This document shows, in pieces, positions 25,144 through 34,336 of a stretch of 64,000 nt of DNA. The stretch covers positions 62,001-126,000 of the forward strand of contig NZ_QLMJ01000011.1 of NCBI RefSeq assembly GCF_003259845.1. The letters are read 5' to 3'. Under the pieces are notes generated by a model. It saw only the letters and a list, made by a program, of their open reading frames with translations. It searched no databases and was not told the DNA's origin. The DNA is from Actinoplanes lutulentus. Lineage in GTDB: Bacteria; Actinomycetota; Actinomycetes; Mycobacteriales; Micromonosporaceae. The position numbers and the translations under genes are program-made. The number at the start of each line of letters is the position of its first letter. The stretch's first letter is position 1.

Positions 25144-25830
25144 ATGAGAAAGTCTCGACGCGGCGGCACCATGCCCGAGCCGGCACGGCCCACCGGCATC
25201 GACAGCATCCGGTTCCGCGACGGCATGATCGTGACCGCGGAGGACCTGGACACCGCACAGCGGTACGCGGTCGCGTTGCTGGAAACCGTGCTGCGCGCCT
25301 ATTTCGGCTGCGGCGTGGTGTGCGGGCTGGACCTGCGCATCAAGAAGCCCGCCGGGAAACGGCAGTCCTCGGTGCTGGAGGTCGGGCGGGGCGTCGCCAT
25401 CGACTGCCGCGGTCTCCCCCTTGAGCTGTGCAAACCTGTCGACCTCGACCTGAGCCCGGACGCCTGCGGGTACGCCGAATCACCCGGCACGGTCGTGATC
25501 CTGCTGCGCCGGGTCGTCCCGCCGGAGAACCCCGGCGACGACTGCCGCCGCGTCCCGGAGCAGGTGATGGTCAAAGCCGTCAGCGAGGAGGAGCTCGACG
25601 CGCTGCCCGGCGACGTCTACCGCGCCTCGGAGAAGCGCGACTGCGCCGGGTGCGACGCCGGGACCTGCTGGATTCTGCTCGGCAGCGTCGAACTCGACGC
25701 CGACGGGACGTTCGCGAAGGACACCGAACCGGACCTGAGCGACCGGGCCTGGGTGAACCCGCTGCGCCCGGCGGCTCCAGCTGCCCCGGCGGCTCAGGCG
25801 GCTCCGGCGGCTCCGGCGGCCGGGGCCTAG
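25144..25830 (+). CDS. Conserved eCIS protein, paralogous motif to the upstream gene
   Basis: A 228-residue protein. IRFRDGMIVTAEDLDTAQRY, FGCGVVCGLDLRIKKP and VGRGVAIDCRGLPLEL repeat the LTAED/GVVxGL/GxAxD pattern of the 23710 product, so the two are related parts of one module. Cysteines are frequent (CAGCDAGTC near residue 175), and the tail is an Ala-Pro run, possibly a flexible end. ATG 25144 follows GATCGGAGCAAGACC; an internal ATG at 25171 is possible. It lies 8 bp before the large effector-like gene, so it could dock or load it (inference). Confidence 0.7.
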   Translation: MRKSRRGGTMPEPARPTGIDSIRFRDGMIVTAEDLDTAQRYAVALLETVLRAYFGCGVVCGLDLRIKKPAGKRQSSVLEVGRGVAIDCRGLPLELCKPVDLDLSPDACGYAESPGTVVILLRRVVPPENPGDDCRRVPEQVMVKAVSEEELDALPGDVYRASEKRDCAGCDAGTCWILLGSVELDADGTFAKDTEPDLSDRAWVNPLRPAAPAAPAAQAAPAAPAAGA

Positions 25831-25838
25831 ACCGGGCG

Positions 25839-28800
25839 ATGGGCTCATCCCTCCCGAAACCCCCGGTGCCGCGCACCGAGACCCGGTCGCGCGGGGTACG
25901 GGCGCGCCCTGCGCCGACGGCCACCGGGACGCCGGACGACCTGCGGCAGAGCCTGGGCAACGACGGGTTCTCCCGCGCCTTCGCCGAGCCATCGCCCGAA
26001 ATCGACACACTCCCGCGGACCACACCCGGCATCGACACGGCCGCGCAGGCCACACCCGCCACGCCCGCCACACCCACCGCGCAGGCCACACCCGCCACCG
26101 CGCAACCGCCGGTGACGGCGCCGCCGCCGGCATCGGCACCCGCGCCCGCACCTGCACCGGTCGCCTCTTTCGGGACCACGGGCAGGGCTTCGGGCGTACC
26201 CGCGCAGGAAGCGCAACCGGCTCCCCCAGCCGCGCCACCGCAGCCGACCGGGCGCGAAGCGCTCCGGGAGGAACCACCCGCGCAACCCGCGGCACCGCGG
26301 CAGGCGGACGCCGGGATCGCGGCCTGGCGTGAACGGGCCACCGCCGCGAGTGACGCCATCGCGCCACCGAACCTGGACGGGCCGGCCGCGACGCCCGGAC
26401 AGCTCGCGCAGAGCGCCATGATGTGCGAGGAGCAGCGTGCCGCCGCGGAGCCTGACTACTCCGAGCAGGTTCGCGAACAGATGCCGGCGGCGCCGAAGGC
26501 CGGCGATGAGGAAACCGTCCTCGACACCACCGAGGCCGAGGCGGCGGTGGAAGCCGTCGAGGCGACCGGGAACGCGCGCCTCTCCGATCAGACATTCCCG
26601 GCAGCCGAGCGGATGTTCCCGGACGCCGGGATGATTCCGCTGGTCAGTGGCGCGACCATCGATGCGCGGATCGCTGCGATCTGGGCGCCGCCACCGGTTG
26701 CCACCGGCCTGCCGCCTGCCGTCACCGTCACCGCCACGAAGACCGCGTCCCTGGAACCGCTGCCACCCCTGGACGCGGCCGAGGTCGGGGACGTCGTCGC
26801 CCGGGTCCTGGCGGACACGCCCGCGCACGCCGAACAGTTCCTGCGCGAAGCAGCCGCCACCCTCGACCCCTCCGGAACCGTGACGCAGCTGTGGACGGTC
26901 GCCTCCGCTTTCCAGGCCGGCACGATGCTGGCCCTCGACAACGAACTGCACGCCGTCGCGGCCGCGGCCGGAGTCACCAGGACCGTTCTCGATGAGAAGG
27001 CAGCGGCCGCCCGCGAACACGCCGAGGAACAGGCCGAGGCCGTCGCCGGTGAGCTCGGCCAGCAGGCCGGCGCCGCCGAGGCCGGCGTGTGCCGCCGCTC
27101 CGCCGACCAGCTGGCACGGATCTCCGGGGCACGCGCCGGCGCCGACCAGGAGGCCGAGCTCAAACATCGGGCCGCCACCGGTGGCACCGGACCGAGCGGC
27201 ATCGAGAGCGCCCGCGACCTGTATCTGGACCGGGTGAACCGGGCTGCCGCGGCGGCCGCCGCCCGGCTGCGTGCCGCCCAGCAGAACCGGTCCGCCGACC
27301 TGACCCGGCTCGGTGAGCAGCGCAATGCCTACTACCGGGCGCGCACCGGCCCGGACGCCGGCGCCGGCCGCGACGGGGCCGAACAGCAGAACCTGGAGGT
27401 CGACGCGGTCGTCGCCCGCCTCGGCCGGGACGCCGCCGGCGAGACGGCCCGGCTCACCGGCATCGTGCAGGCGGTCGCCGCGACCAGCCGCGACCGGGTC
27501 CGGGACTGGGCCGCCCGGCAGGAGGGCCGGGAACGCAGCTGGTGGGAGCGGCTGTTCGATCTCTTCTCCGACTGGCTCACCGCGTCCGGGGCGAGCACCG
27601 AGGCCTGGGAGGCGCAGCGTGCCGCCGAGACCCGCGACGCCGTCACCGCCGACCTCGGCATGCTGCGGGAACAGTACGAGCAGATGGCCGCCGGCAACGG
27701 GCGGGCCGTCGTCGACGAGATGGCCCGGATGTCCGAACAGCAGCGGGCCGTGATCATCGCCTTCATGGCGTCCGGCGGGCGGGACTCGATCGGCGCGGTC
27801 GCCATCGGGCTTGTCGCCCGGCTCCGTGCCCGCCGGGTGCCGGAGCTCGGCGAACAGATCGAGAAGAAGGCCATCCAGGACCTCGGCTGGGAGGACCTCG
27901 ATGCGATCGGGCGGCAGCAGGATCCGGCGTTCAGCGCCAGGATGCTGATCTGGGATGTCCGCAGGGCGGTACGCGGGCCGTTCACCAACGACCCGATGCT
28001 GTTCGCGGCGATCAGCGGGCGGACACCGGTGCAGATCGCCGCCATGCGTAAGGCGTACCGCGACAAATTCGACGAGGACATGGACGACGCCATCAACAGC
28101 GACGTCGTCTTCTCCGAGCAGGAACGCGTCGACCAGCTGCTCTCCGGTGATCCGGTCGCCGGAGCGGTCGCGACGATCGCCGACGCGATCGCCTGGCCGA
28201 CCACCGACGAGAAGACCATCATGCGGACCCTGCGGGGGCTCACGCCGGTCCAGCGTGAACTGGTCGTCATCGCGTACGAGAAGAAGTACGAGGTTGCTCT
28301 GACCACCGATCTCGAAGGTGACCTCAGCGGCAACGACCTGGCTCAGGCCCTGGCGCTGCTCGGCGGGGACGTCGCGCGGGCCGACGCCATCGAGATCAAC
28401 GAGGCGATGTGGGGGCCGGGCACCCAGGAGCCCGAGATCCACGCGGTCTACACCCGGATCCGCGACGAGGTGGAGGCGAAGGGCGCCCGGCGCGGCATGA
28501 CGACCGCCCAGATCGAGGCGGAGATCAAGCGCCGGACCGAGGCGCTGCGGCGCGCGTACGACTCCCAGTACTTCGACGAGGGTCTCACCCTGGACAAGCG
28601 CTTCGCGGAGGATCTGGAGGGCGGCGAACTCGAGCTGGTTCGCGGGTACCAGGCGGCCGACCCGGTCGCCATCGACGTGGCCAAGCTCCGGGTGGAGCAC
28701 GAGTCGATCCTCTACGCCGACGACGACAAGATCAACGAGGTGTTGCGTGGACAGCACGAACGCGCCGAGCGCGAACTGCGGCGCGATCTGGAGATCGACC

Positions 28801-31181
28801 TCAACCGGCGCTCGGCCGGCCTGAGCGCCGAACAGCGCGAAGCCGCCCGCAAGCACATGGAGGACGGCATCCCGGTCGCGGCCAAGGCGAACATGGCGAA
28901 GCTGGAAGCCGCCTACGATCGGACCAGCTTCACCGGCGCGTTCCGGCTGCTGATCCTCTTCGAGGTGCAGGGGGAATCGCGGAAGGAGGCGACGGCCCGC
29001 ATCGCGAGCGGCGGCAAGCTGTCCGACGCGGCCGAGCTCAAGCACGCGATCTACGGCGCCGGCACCAACTACGCCACCATCCGGCGGATCCTCCTGGGCA
29101 AGAAGAAGTCCGAACTCGAGGGCATCGTCAAGCAATACTCCGCCATCACCGGTAACGGCAACCTCGCCGAAGACCTCGCCTGGGATCTGGAAGGCCGCGA
29201 CGAGGCCGACATGGTCCTGCTGCTGAAGTTCGGCTCCGGCACACCGCAGGAGAAGATGGCCTACCTGAACGCTCGCAAGGAGTGGGAGCTCACCGAAGGC
29301 GTGGGCGTCGACGGCGGCGGCCTCACGGCCAGCGACGAGACCCGGTTCCTGATCGCGACCGTCGAGGAGGCGCAGCGGGCGTTCAACGCGTACAAGCGCC
29401 TGCTTGCCTCCGGCGAGGACGACCAGGACCCCGAGACCATCGCGGCCCGGGAACGCTTCGAGCGCTGGGCCGGGTACGGCGATCGCGACATCGACGAACG
29501 CCGCACCTCGCAGGACGTCATCGCGGACACCGTCGCCACCATCGTCGTTGTCGCCGTCGGCGCCGTCGCGACCGTAGTGACGATGGGAACCGCGACGCCA
29601 GTCATGGCCGCGGTCCTCGGCGCGATCGCGGCGGTCGCCTCCAGCATCGCCGTCAAGCGAGGCCTCAAGGGCGCCGCTTACGGCGGCGAGCAGTTCGCGG
29701 TCGATCTGGCCCAGGGTTTGGCCGAAGCGGTCTTCGCTGCCGCCGGAGCGAAGTTCGTCGGCCCCGCCCTGAAGAAGTTGGCCACGGCCAAGGCCATCGT
29801 GACGATGACCCAGGCCGCCGAGTCGGGATGGCTCGGCCGGATCGCGGTGGCCGGGGCCGCGGAGGCCCTCGAGGAGGCGATCGTAGGGCTGCCGTCGGGA
29901 GCGGCGGCGGCGATCCTCGACAAGCAGACGTGGGCGAGCGACAACAAGCTGCTGGTCATCCTGGCAGCGGCCGGGGCGGAGGCCGGGCAGAGCGCGGCCG
30001 CCGGTTTCGTGACCGGCAGCGGTAAGACGCCCGTCGGAATGGCATGGAAGCGGATCCGCGGTGCGGCGGGCACCCCGCCATCATCGGTCCCGCCAACATC
30101 GGTCCCGCCAACATCGGTCCCGCCGACGTCGGTGCCACCGTCGTCCACCCCGCCACCGCCTCCGCCACCCGCTCGGAGCAGCTCCTCCGGCGGTGCCGAA
30201 AACTTCGAAAAAGGCGCGTCCTGGGTTCACCCCGACCTCACCGAGGGCGGGCACGCGTTGAGACCCGGAGCGCCCACGACGGAATACGCGCCCAGCCCCC
30301 TGCAGAAGCCGAGCAAGGAAGGGCCCCTGGAAGGGAGCGAGCAAGAGCGCCTGGACCGGATCGAGGGAGAGCGCCTGGAACGGCTGGCCAAGTACGTCCG
30401 ATCTCAGGAAGGCAAGCACAACGAACTGGACCCGGAGCCCTGGCCGCCGCGGACGGCCGACAGCGAGAAGCCACCACCGCTGGACACGGAGCCCAGGGAA
30501 GTCAACCCCGCGGAATGGTGGGATCCCGGCGCCAACAAATCCAGAGAACGGACCAAAGAGCAGAGGAAGGCAGCGAAGAAAGCACGAAAGGCCAAGAGGG
30601 AGGGTAAGGCGTACGACCCGAACCACCTCGACGTCCTGCCGAACCCGACGACGAACATGGTCAGCGGCGAAAGTGGGCCGTACGGCAGCGACAACCTCTA
30701 CCACGGCAAAGCCCAGGAGGAGGCGACGTCCGACCTGACGAAGCGGGGCTGGATAGAACCCGGGTACGCAACCGGCAAGATGCGGGTGAAAGAACCCGAC
30801 CACTATCTGGGATGGTTGGAGGAGTCCTACCAGACACACGCCCAGATGCCCCTCGACCCGCGGGTACGCGCGGCCGTCGAGGCGTACATCAAGCAGGGCG
30901 AACTCGAAAGCAAGGCCCCCAACCCGCACGCCGGGGAACCCGGCCAGCCGCCGGAGTCCTACGCCGGTGATCTCCCGGGAACACACTCCGAGGTCCTCGG
31001 AGTCAATAAGGCGATCCAACGCCAGGGAGCGACCGGCCGGATCTACGTCTCCACCGTACGAACCGAGCTTGGCGAACACATCGCCGCCTGCGCCCACTGC
31101 AGCGGCATCTTCGCCAAGTTGCGGGAGCAGAACAAAGATCTGACGATCGTCGTGCACACCGGCGAGACGAACCTCAAGTAG
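25839..31181 (+). CDS. eCIS effector candidate: annexin-like repeats, hydrophobic region, C-terminal YwqJ-like deaminase
   Basis: A 1780-residue protein, the last gene of the cluster. Order: Pro/Ala-rich N-terminus (about 1-200); helical coiled-coil region (about 330-680); annexin-like repeats near 716-767, 788-845, 857-937 and 1062-1132 (e.g. GAGTNYATIRRILLGKKKSE with GNLAEDLAWDLEGRDEADMV); an Ala/Gly/Val-rich hydrophobic region (about 1227-1395) that could insert in membranes; a PPTSV-repeat linker (nt 30072-30185); a charged region; and a C-terminal domain with H1716-S-E1718 and C1751-A-H-C1754, the zinc and proton-shuttle signature of the cytidine deaminase fold, closest by eye to YwqJ-type toxins (ACAHCSGIF). 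ATG 25839 is the first start after the upstream stop. No immunity gene follows. It could also serve as the missing tape measure. Confidence 0.8.
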   Translation: MGSSLPKPPVPRTETRSRGVRARPAPTATGTPDDLRQSLGNDGFSRAFAEPSPEIDTLPRTTPGIDTAAQATPATPATPTAQATPATAQPPVTAPPPASAPAPAPAPVASFGTTGRASGVPAQEAQPAPPAAPPQPTGREALREEPPAQPAAPRQADAGIAAWRERATAASDAIAPPNLDGPAATPGQLAQSAMMCEEQRAAAEPDYSEQVREQMPAAPKAGDEETVLDTTEAEAAVEAVEATGNARLSDQTFPAAERMFPDAGMIPLVSGATIDARIAAIWAPPPVATGLPPAVTVTATKTASLEPLPPLDAAEVGDVVARVLADTPAHAEQFLREAAATLDPSGTVTQLWTVASAFQAGTMLALDNELHAVAAAAGVTRTVLDEKAAAAREHAEEQAEAVAGELGQQAGAAEAGVCRRSADQLARISGARAGADQEAELKHRAATGGTGPSGIESARDLYLDRVNRAAAAAAARLRAAQQNRSADLTRLGEQRNAYYRARTGPDAGAGRDGAEQQNLEVDAVVARLGRDAAGETARLTGIVQAVAATSRDRVRDWAARQEGRERSWWERLFDLFSDWLTASGASTEAWEAQRAAETRDAVTADLGMLREQYEQMAAGNGRAVVDEMARMSEQQRAVIIAFMASGGRDSIGAVAIGLVARLRARRVPELGEQIEKKAIQDLGWEDLDAIGRQQDPAFSARMLIWDVRRAVRGPFTNDPMLFAAISGRTPVQIAAMRKAYRDKFDEDMDDAINSDVVFSEQERVDQLLSGDPVAGAVATIADAIAWPTTDEKTIMRTLRGLTPVQRELVVIAYEKKYEVALTTDLEGDLSGNDLAQALALLGGDVARADAIEINEAMWGPGTQEPEIHAVYTRIRDEVEAKGARRGMTTAQIEAEIKRRTEALRRAYDSQYFDEGLTLDKRFAEDLEGGELELVRGYQAADPVAIDVAKLRVEHESILYADDDKINEVLRGQHERAERELRRDLEIDLNRRSAGLSAEQREAARKHMEDGIPVAAKANMAKLEAAYDRTSFTGAFRLLILFEVQGESRKEATARIASGGKLSDAAELKHAIYGAGTNYATIRRILLGKKKSELEGIVKQYSAITGNGNLAEDLAWDLEGRDEADMVLLLKFGSGTPQEKMAYLNARKEWELTEGVGVDGGGLTASDETRFLIATVEEAQRAFNAYKRLLASGEDDQDPETIAARERFERWAGYGDRDIDERRTSQDVIADTVATIVVVAVGAVATVVTMGTATPVMAAVLGAIAAVASSIAVKRGLKGAAYGGEQFAVDLAQGLAEAVFAAAGAKFVGPALKKLATAKAIVTMTQAAESGWLGRIAVAGAAEALEEAIVGLPSGAAAAILDKQTWASDNKLLVILAAAGAEAGQSAAAGFVTGSGKTPVGMAWKRIRGAAGTPPSSVPPTSVPPTSVPPTSVPPSSTPPPPPPPARSSSSGGAENFEKGASWVHPDLTEGGHALRPGAPTTEYAPSPLQKPSKEGPLEGSEQERLDRIEGERLERLAKYVRSQEGKHNELDPEPWPPRTADSEKPPPLDTEPREVNPAEWWDPGANKSRERTKEQRKAAKKARKAKREGKAYDPNHLDVLPNPTTNMVSGESGPYGSDNLYHGKAQEEATSDLTKRGWIEPGYATGKMRVKEPDHYLGWLEESYQTHAQMPLDPRVRAAVEAYIKQGELESKAPNPHAGEPGQPPESYAGDLPGTHSEVLGVNKAIQRQGATGRIYVSTVRTELGEHIAACAHCSGIFAKLREQNKDLTIVVHTGETNLK
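30072..30185 (+). repeat. Pro/Thr/Ser linker repeats in the effector gene
   Basis: A short tandem built on a 15-bp unit (CCGCCAACATCGGTC and variants) encodes PPTSV repeats, followed by a polyproline and a Ser run. It separates the hydrophobic/annexin-like part from the C-terminal deaminase half, as linkers do before exchangeable toxin tips. Confidence 0.75.
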
Positions 31182-31187
31182 CGGCCA

Positions 31188-31751
31188 TCAGCGGCCGGGC
31201 AGCTCCGGCGGGGACGACACCACCTCGACGTTGGCGAACCACGACGTCACGTGCACCCGGATCTCCGGCGTCCCCGGCAGCCTCGGTTTCGCCGCGAGCC
31301 GCATGTCGCGCTGGCTGAACACGTTAGGCCCGGTCAGATCGACCTCGACACCCTCCGGGACGATCACCTTCAGCTGCCCGAAGACAACGCTCCCGGTGAT
31401 CTCGACGACGTCCTCGCCGGTCGCCAGGTGACGCAGGTCGAGCTCGGCCTGGCCGAACACCGTGTACGTGCCGAGCCGGCTGTCCCGCAGCCGCCACCTG
31501 CCGCGCCGGCTCGTCTGGCTGAACACCGTGATCACTTTCTCCACGGTGCGCGACGACCCGACCACCGGGGTCGGCGCGACGCCCTCGTACGCCTTGGCCA
31601 GCTCCGCGGGATCCTCGGCGGCCCAGACCGTACCGACCCGTACGCTGAACTCCTCCAGCGTGAGCCGCCCGTCACCGCAGGCACGTTGCAGGAGCTCGGC
31701 CACTCGCTCGCGGTCACCGTCGGAGATCGGCGCCGGCACAGGAACAGTCAC
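31188..31751 (-). CDS. DUF1707 protein with LiaF-like C-terminal domain
   Basis: A 187-residue protein from GTG 31751. Residues ~8-55 (PISDGDRERVAELLQRACGD, GRLTLEEFSVRVGTVWAAED) form a DUF1707 domain; the remainder (VEKVITVFSQTSRRGRWRLR, LGTYTVFGQAELDLRHLATG) resembles the cell-wall-active antibiotic response (LiaF-like) beta domain. No membrane segment is seen. Such proteins are common in actinobacteria and are linked by family to envelope stress, but the role is unproven. The 66-bp gap to the divergent helicase gene holds both promoters. Its 3' end faces the eCIS effector gene 6 bp away. Confidence 0.85.
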   Translation of the reverse strand: MTVPVPAPISDGDRERVAELLQRACGDGRLTLEEFSVRVGTVWAAEDPAELAKAYEGVAPTPVVGSSRTVEKVITVFSQTSRRGRWRLRDSRLGTYTVFGQAELDLRHLATGEDVVEITGSVVFGQLKVIVPEGVEVDLTGPNVFSQRDMRLAAKPRLPGTPEIRVHVTSWFANVEVVSSPPELPGR

Positions 31752-31817
31752 GCCGCAGACCCTATCGCCGGTACCCTGTGCGCGCGGTCCCGGCCGAGCT
31801 GCCAAACTTGGGGGATC

Positions 31818-34319
31818 ATGACGCTGACCGATCGCCTTCCCAGCTCCCCCGAACCCGACGCCGTCTTCGATGCCTTCCAGGCCTGGGTGACCGAGCAGGG
31901 CCTGACGCTGTACACGCATCAGGAGGAAGCGCTCATCGAGATCGCGACCGGGGCGAACGTCATCCTGAACACGCCGACCGGCTCCGGAAAGAGCCTGGTC
32001 GCGACGGGTGCACACTTCGCCGCGCTCGCCTCCGGGCTCACCACCTTCTACACCGCGCCGATCAAGGCGCTGGTCAGTGAGAAGTTCTTCGCGCTCTGCG
32101 CGGTCTTCGGCGCGCACAACGTCGGCATGCTCACCGGTGACGCCAGCGTCAACGCGGACGCCCCGATCATCTGCTGCACCGCGGAGATTCTGGCGAACCT
32201 GGCGCTGCGTGAGGGCGCGGACGCCGACGTCGGCCAGGTCGTCATGGACGAGTTCCACTTCTACGCCGAACCGGACCGCGGCTGGGCGTGGCAGGTGCCG
32301 CTCATCGAGCTGCCGCAGGCCCAGTTCATCCTGATGTCCGCGACGCTGGGTGACACCACCCGCTTCGTCGACGACCTCTCGCAGCGCACCGGGCGCGCGA
32401 CCGCGGTGGTCAGCAGCGTGGAGCGGCCCGTCCCGCTCATCTTCGAGTACGCCATGTCGCCCCTGCACGAGGGCATCGAAGAGCTGCTCAAGACCAAGCA
32501 GGCGCCGGTCTACATCGTGCACTTCACGCAGGCCGCCGCGCTGGAGCGCGCACAGTCGCTGATGAGCATCAACATGTGCACCCGCGAGGAAAAAGACAAG
32601 ATCGCCGCGGCGATCGGCAACTTCCGCTTCACAGCGGGCTTCGGGCGTACGCTCTCCCGGCTGGTCCGGCACGGTATCGGCGTCCACCACGCGGGCATGC
32701 TGCCGAAGTACCGCCGGCTCGTCGAAACCCTCGCCCAGGCCGGCCTGCTGAAGGTCATCTGCGGCACGGACACGCTCGGCGTCGGCATCAACGTGCCGAT
32801 CCGCACCGTGCTGTTCACCGGCCTGTCGAAGTACGACGGGGTGAAGACCCGCCTGCTCAAGGCGCGGGAGTTCCACCAGATCGCGGGCCGCGCCGGCCGG
32901 GCCGGGTTCGACACCATCGGCACCGTCATCGTGCAGGCCCCCGAGCACGTCATCGACAACGAGCGCGCCCTGGCGAAAGCCGGCGACGACCCGAAGAAGC
33001 GCCGCAAGGTGGTCCGCAAGAAGCCACCGGAGGGCACGATCGGCTGGGGCCGGCCCACGTTCGACCGTCTCGTGGACGCCGAGCCGGAGCCGCTGACCTC
33101 GTCGTTCCAGGTGTCGCACGCGATGCTGCTGAACGTGATGAACCGGGGCGGTGACCCGTTCCAGGCGATGCGGCACCTGCTCACCGAGAACCACGAGGAG
33201 CCGAACGCGCAGCGCCGGCACATCCGCCGGGCCATCGCGATCGCCCGGGCCCTGATCGCCGGAGGTGTGATCGAGCGGATCGTCGCGCCGGACGGCACCA
33301 GCGCGACATATCGCCTGGTCGAGGATCTGCAGCTGGACTTCGCGCTGAACCAGGCCCTGTCGCCGTTCGCGCTCGCTTCCCTGGAACTGCTCGACAAGGA
33401 ATCGGCCGAATACCCGCTCGACGTGGTGAGCGTGATCGAGTCGACCCTGGAGGACCCGCGCCAGGTGGTCTCCGCGCAGCGCCAGAAAGCGCGCGGCGAG
33501 GCCGTCAACGCGATGAAGAGCGAGGGCATCGAGTACGAGGAGCGGATGCAGCTCCTCGAAGACGTGACCTGGCCACAGCCGCTCAAGGAGCTGCTGGACG
33601 CCGCGTACGAGACGTATCGGCAGGGCCACCCGTGGGTCGCCGACTACGAGCTCAAGCCGAAGTCCGTGGTCCGCGACATGTACGAGCGGGCCATGACGTT
33701 CACCGAGTACATCTCGTACTACGGCCTGTCCCGTTCCGAGGGCCTGGTGCTGCGGTACCTGGCCGACGCGTTCCGCGCGCTGCGCCAGACCGTGCCCGAG
33801 GACGCCCGCACCGAGGAGCTCACCGACCTGATCGAGTGGCTCGGCGAGCTGGTCCGTCAGGTCGACTCCAGCCTGCTCGACGAGTGGGCCCGTCTGCAGA
33901 ACCCCGGCGCCGAGATCGCCGAGGTACGCATCGACGACAAGCCGCCGGCGGTCACCCGCAACGTCCGCGCGTTCCGCGTCCTGGTCCGCAACGCGATGTT
34001 CCGCCGCGTCGAACTGGCCGCGCTGCGCCGCTGGGACCTGCTCGGCGAGATGGACGCCGAGTCCGGCTGGCCGGCCGAGCGCTGGCAGAAGGCCATCCAG
34101 GAGTACTACGACGAGTACGACAGCCTGGGCACCGGCCCGTCGGCGCGCGGTCCGGCGTTCCTGCACATCGATCAGGGCGCGGCCGTCTGGACGGTCCGCC
34201 AGGTCTTCGAGGACCCGAACGGCGACCACGACTGGGGCATCGAGGCCACGATCGACCTGGAAGCCTCCGACGAGGCCGGCATCGCCGCGATCACGGTGAC
34301 GGCGGTCGGACCCCACTAG
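31818..34319 (+). CDS. DEAD/DEAH-box helicase with DUF3516 C-terminus
   Basis: An 833-residue superfamily 2 helicase. Motif I TPTGSGKS at residues 52-59, motif II DEFH at 144-147 (His in place of Asp, as in several RNA helicases), motif III MSATLGD, and motif VI HQIAGRAGRAGFDTIG. The C-terminal half (LLNVMNRGGDPFQAM, LLEDVTWPQPLKELLDAAYE, IEATIDLEASDEAG) matches the DUF3516 region of actinobacterial helicases. It probably acts on RNA or remodels nucleic acid in the cytoplasm; the substrate is unknown. ATG 31818 follows CTTGGGGGATC. An independent housekeeping-type gene, not part of the eCIS operon. Confidence 0.9.
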   Translation: MTLTDRLPSSPEPDAVFDAFQAWVTEQGLTLYTHQEEALIEIATGANVILNTPTGSGKSLVATGAHFAALASGLTTFYTAPIKALVSEKFFALCAVFGAHNVGMLTGDASVNADAPIICCTAEILANLALREGADADVGQVVMDEFHFYAEPDRGWAWQVPLIELPQAQFILMSATLGDTTRFVDDLSQRTGRATAVVSSVERPVPLIFEYAMSPLHEGIEELLKTKQAPVYIVHFTQAAALERAQSLMSINMCTREEKDKIAAAIGNFRFTAGFGRTLSRLVRHGIGVHHAGMLPKYRRLVETLAQAGLLKVICGTDTLGVGINVPIRTVLFTGLSKYDGVKTRLLKAREFHQIAGRAGRAGFDTIGTVIVQAPEHVIDNERALAKAGDDPKKRRKVVRKKPPEGTIGWGRPTFDRLVDAEPEPLTSSFQVSHAMLLNVMNRGGDPFQAMRHLLTENHEEPNAQRRHIRRAIAIARALIAGGVIERIVAPDGTSATYRLVEDLQLDFALNQALSPFALASLELLDKESAEYPLDVVSVIESTLEDPRQVVSAQRQKARGEAVNAMKSEGIEYEERMQLLEDVTWPQPLKELLDAAYETYRQGHPWVADYELKPKSVVRDMYERAMTFTEYISYYGLSRSEGLVLRYLADAFRALRQTVPEDARTEELTDLIEWLGELVRQVDSSLLDEWARLQNPGAEIAEVRIDDKPPAVTRNVRAFRVLVRNAMFRRVELAALRRWDLLGEMDAESGWPAERWQKAIQEYYDEYDSLGTGPSARGPAFLHIDQGAAVWTVRQVFEDPNGDHDWGIEATIDLEASDEAGIAAITVTAVGPH

Positions 34320-34336
34320 CGTTTAGGGTCGACCAG

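Noticed and set aside
3387..31181. A contractile prophage
   Set aside because: Tail-like genes only; no integrase, portal, terminase, capsid, lysis or attachment-site signals, and an eCIS-specific ATPase and DUF4255 protein are present.
3387..31181. A type VI secretion system
   Set aside because: No TssJ/L/M membrane complex, no TssB/C pair and no ClpV; the sheath and AAA+ ATPase are of eCIS type.
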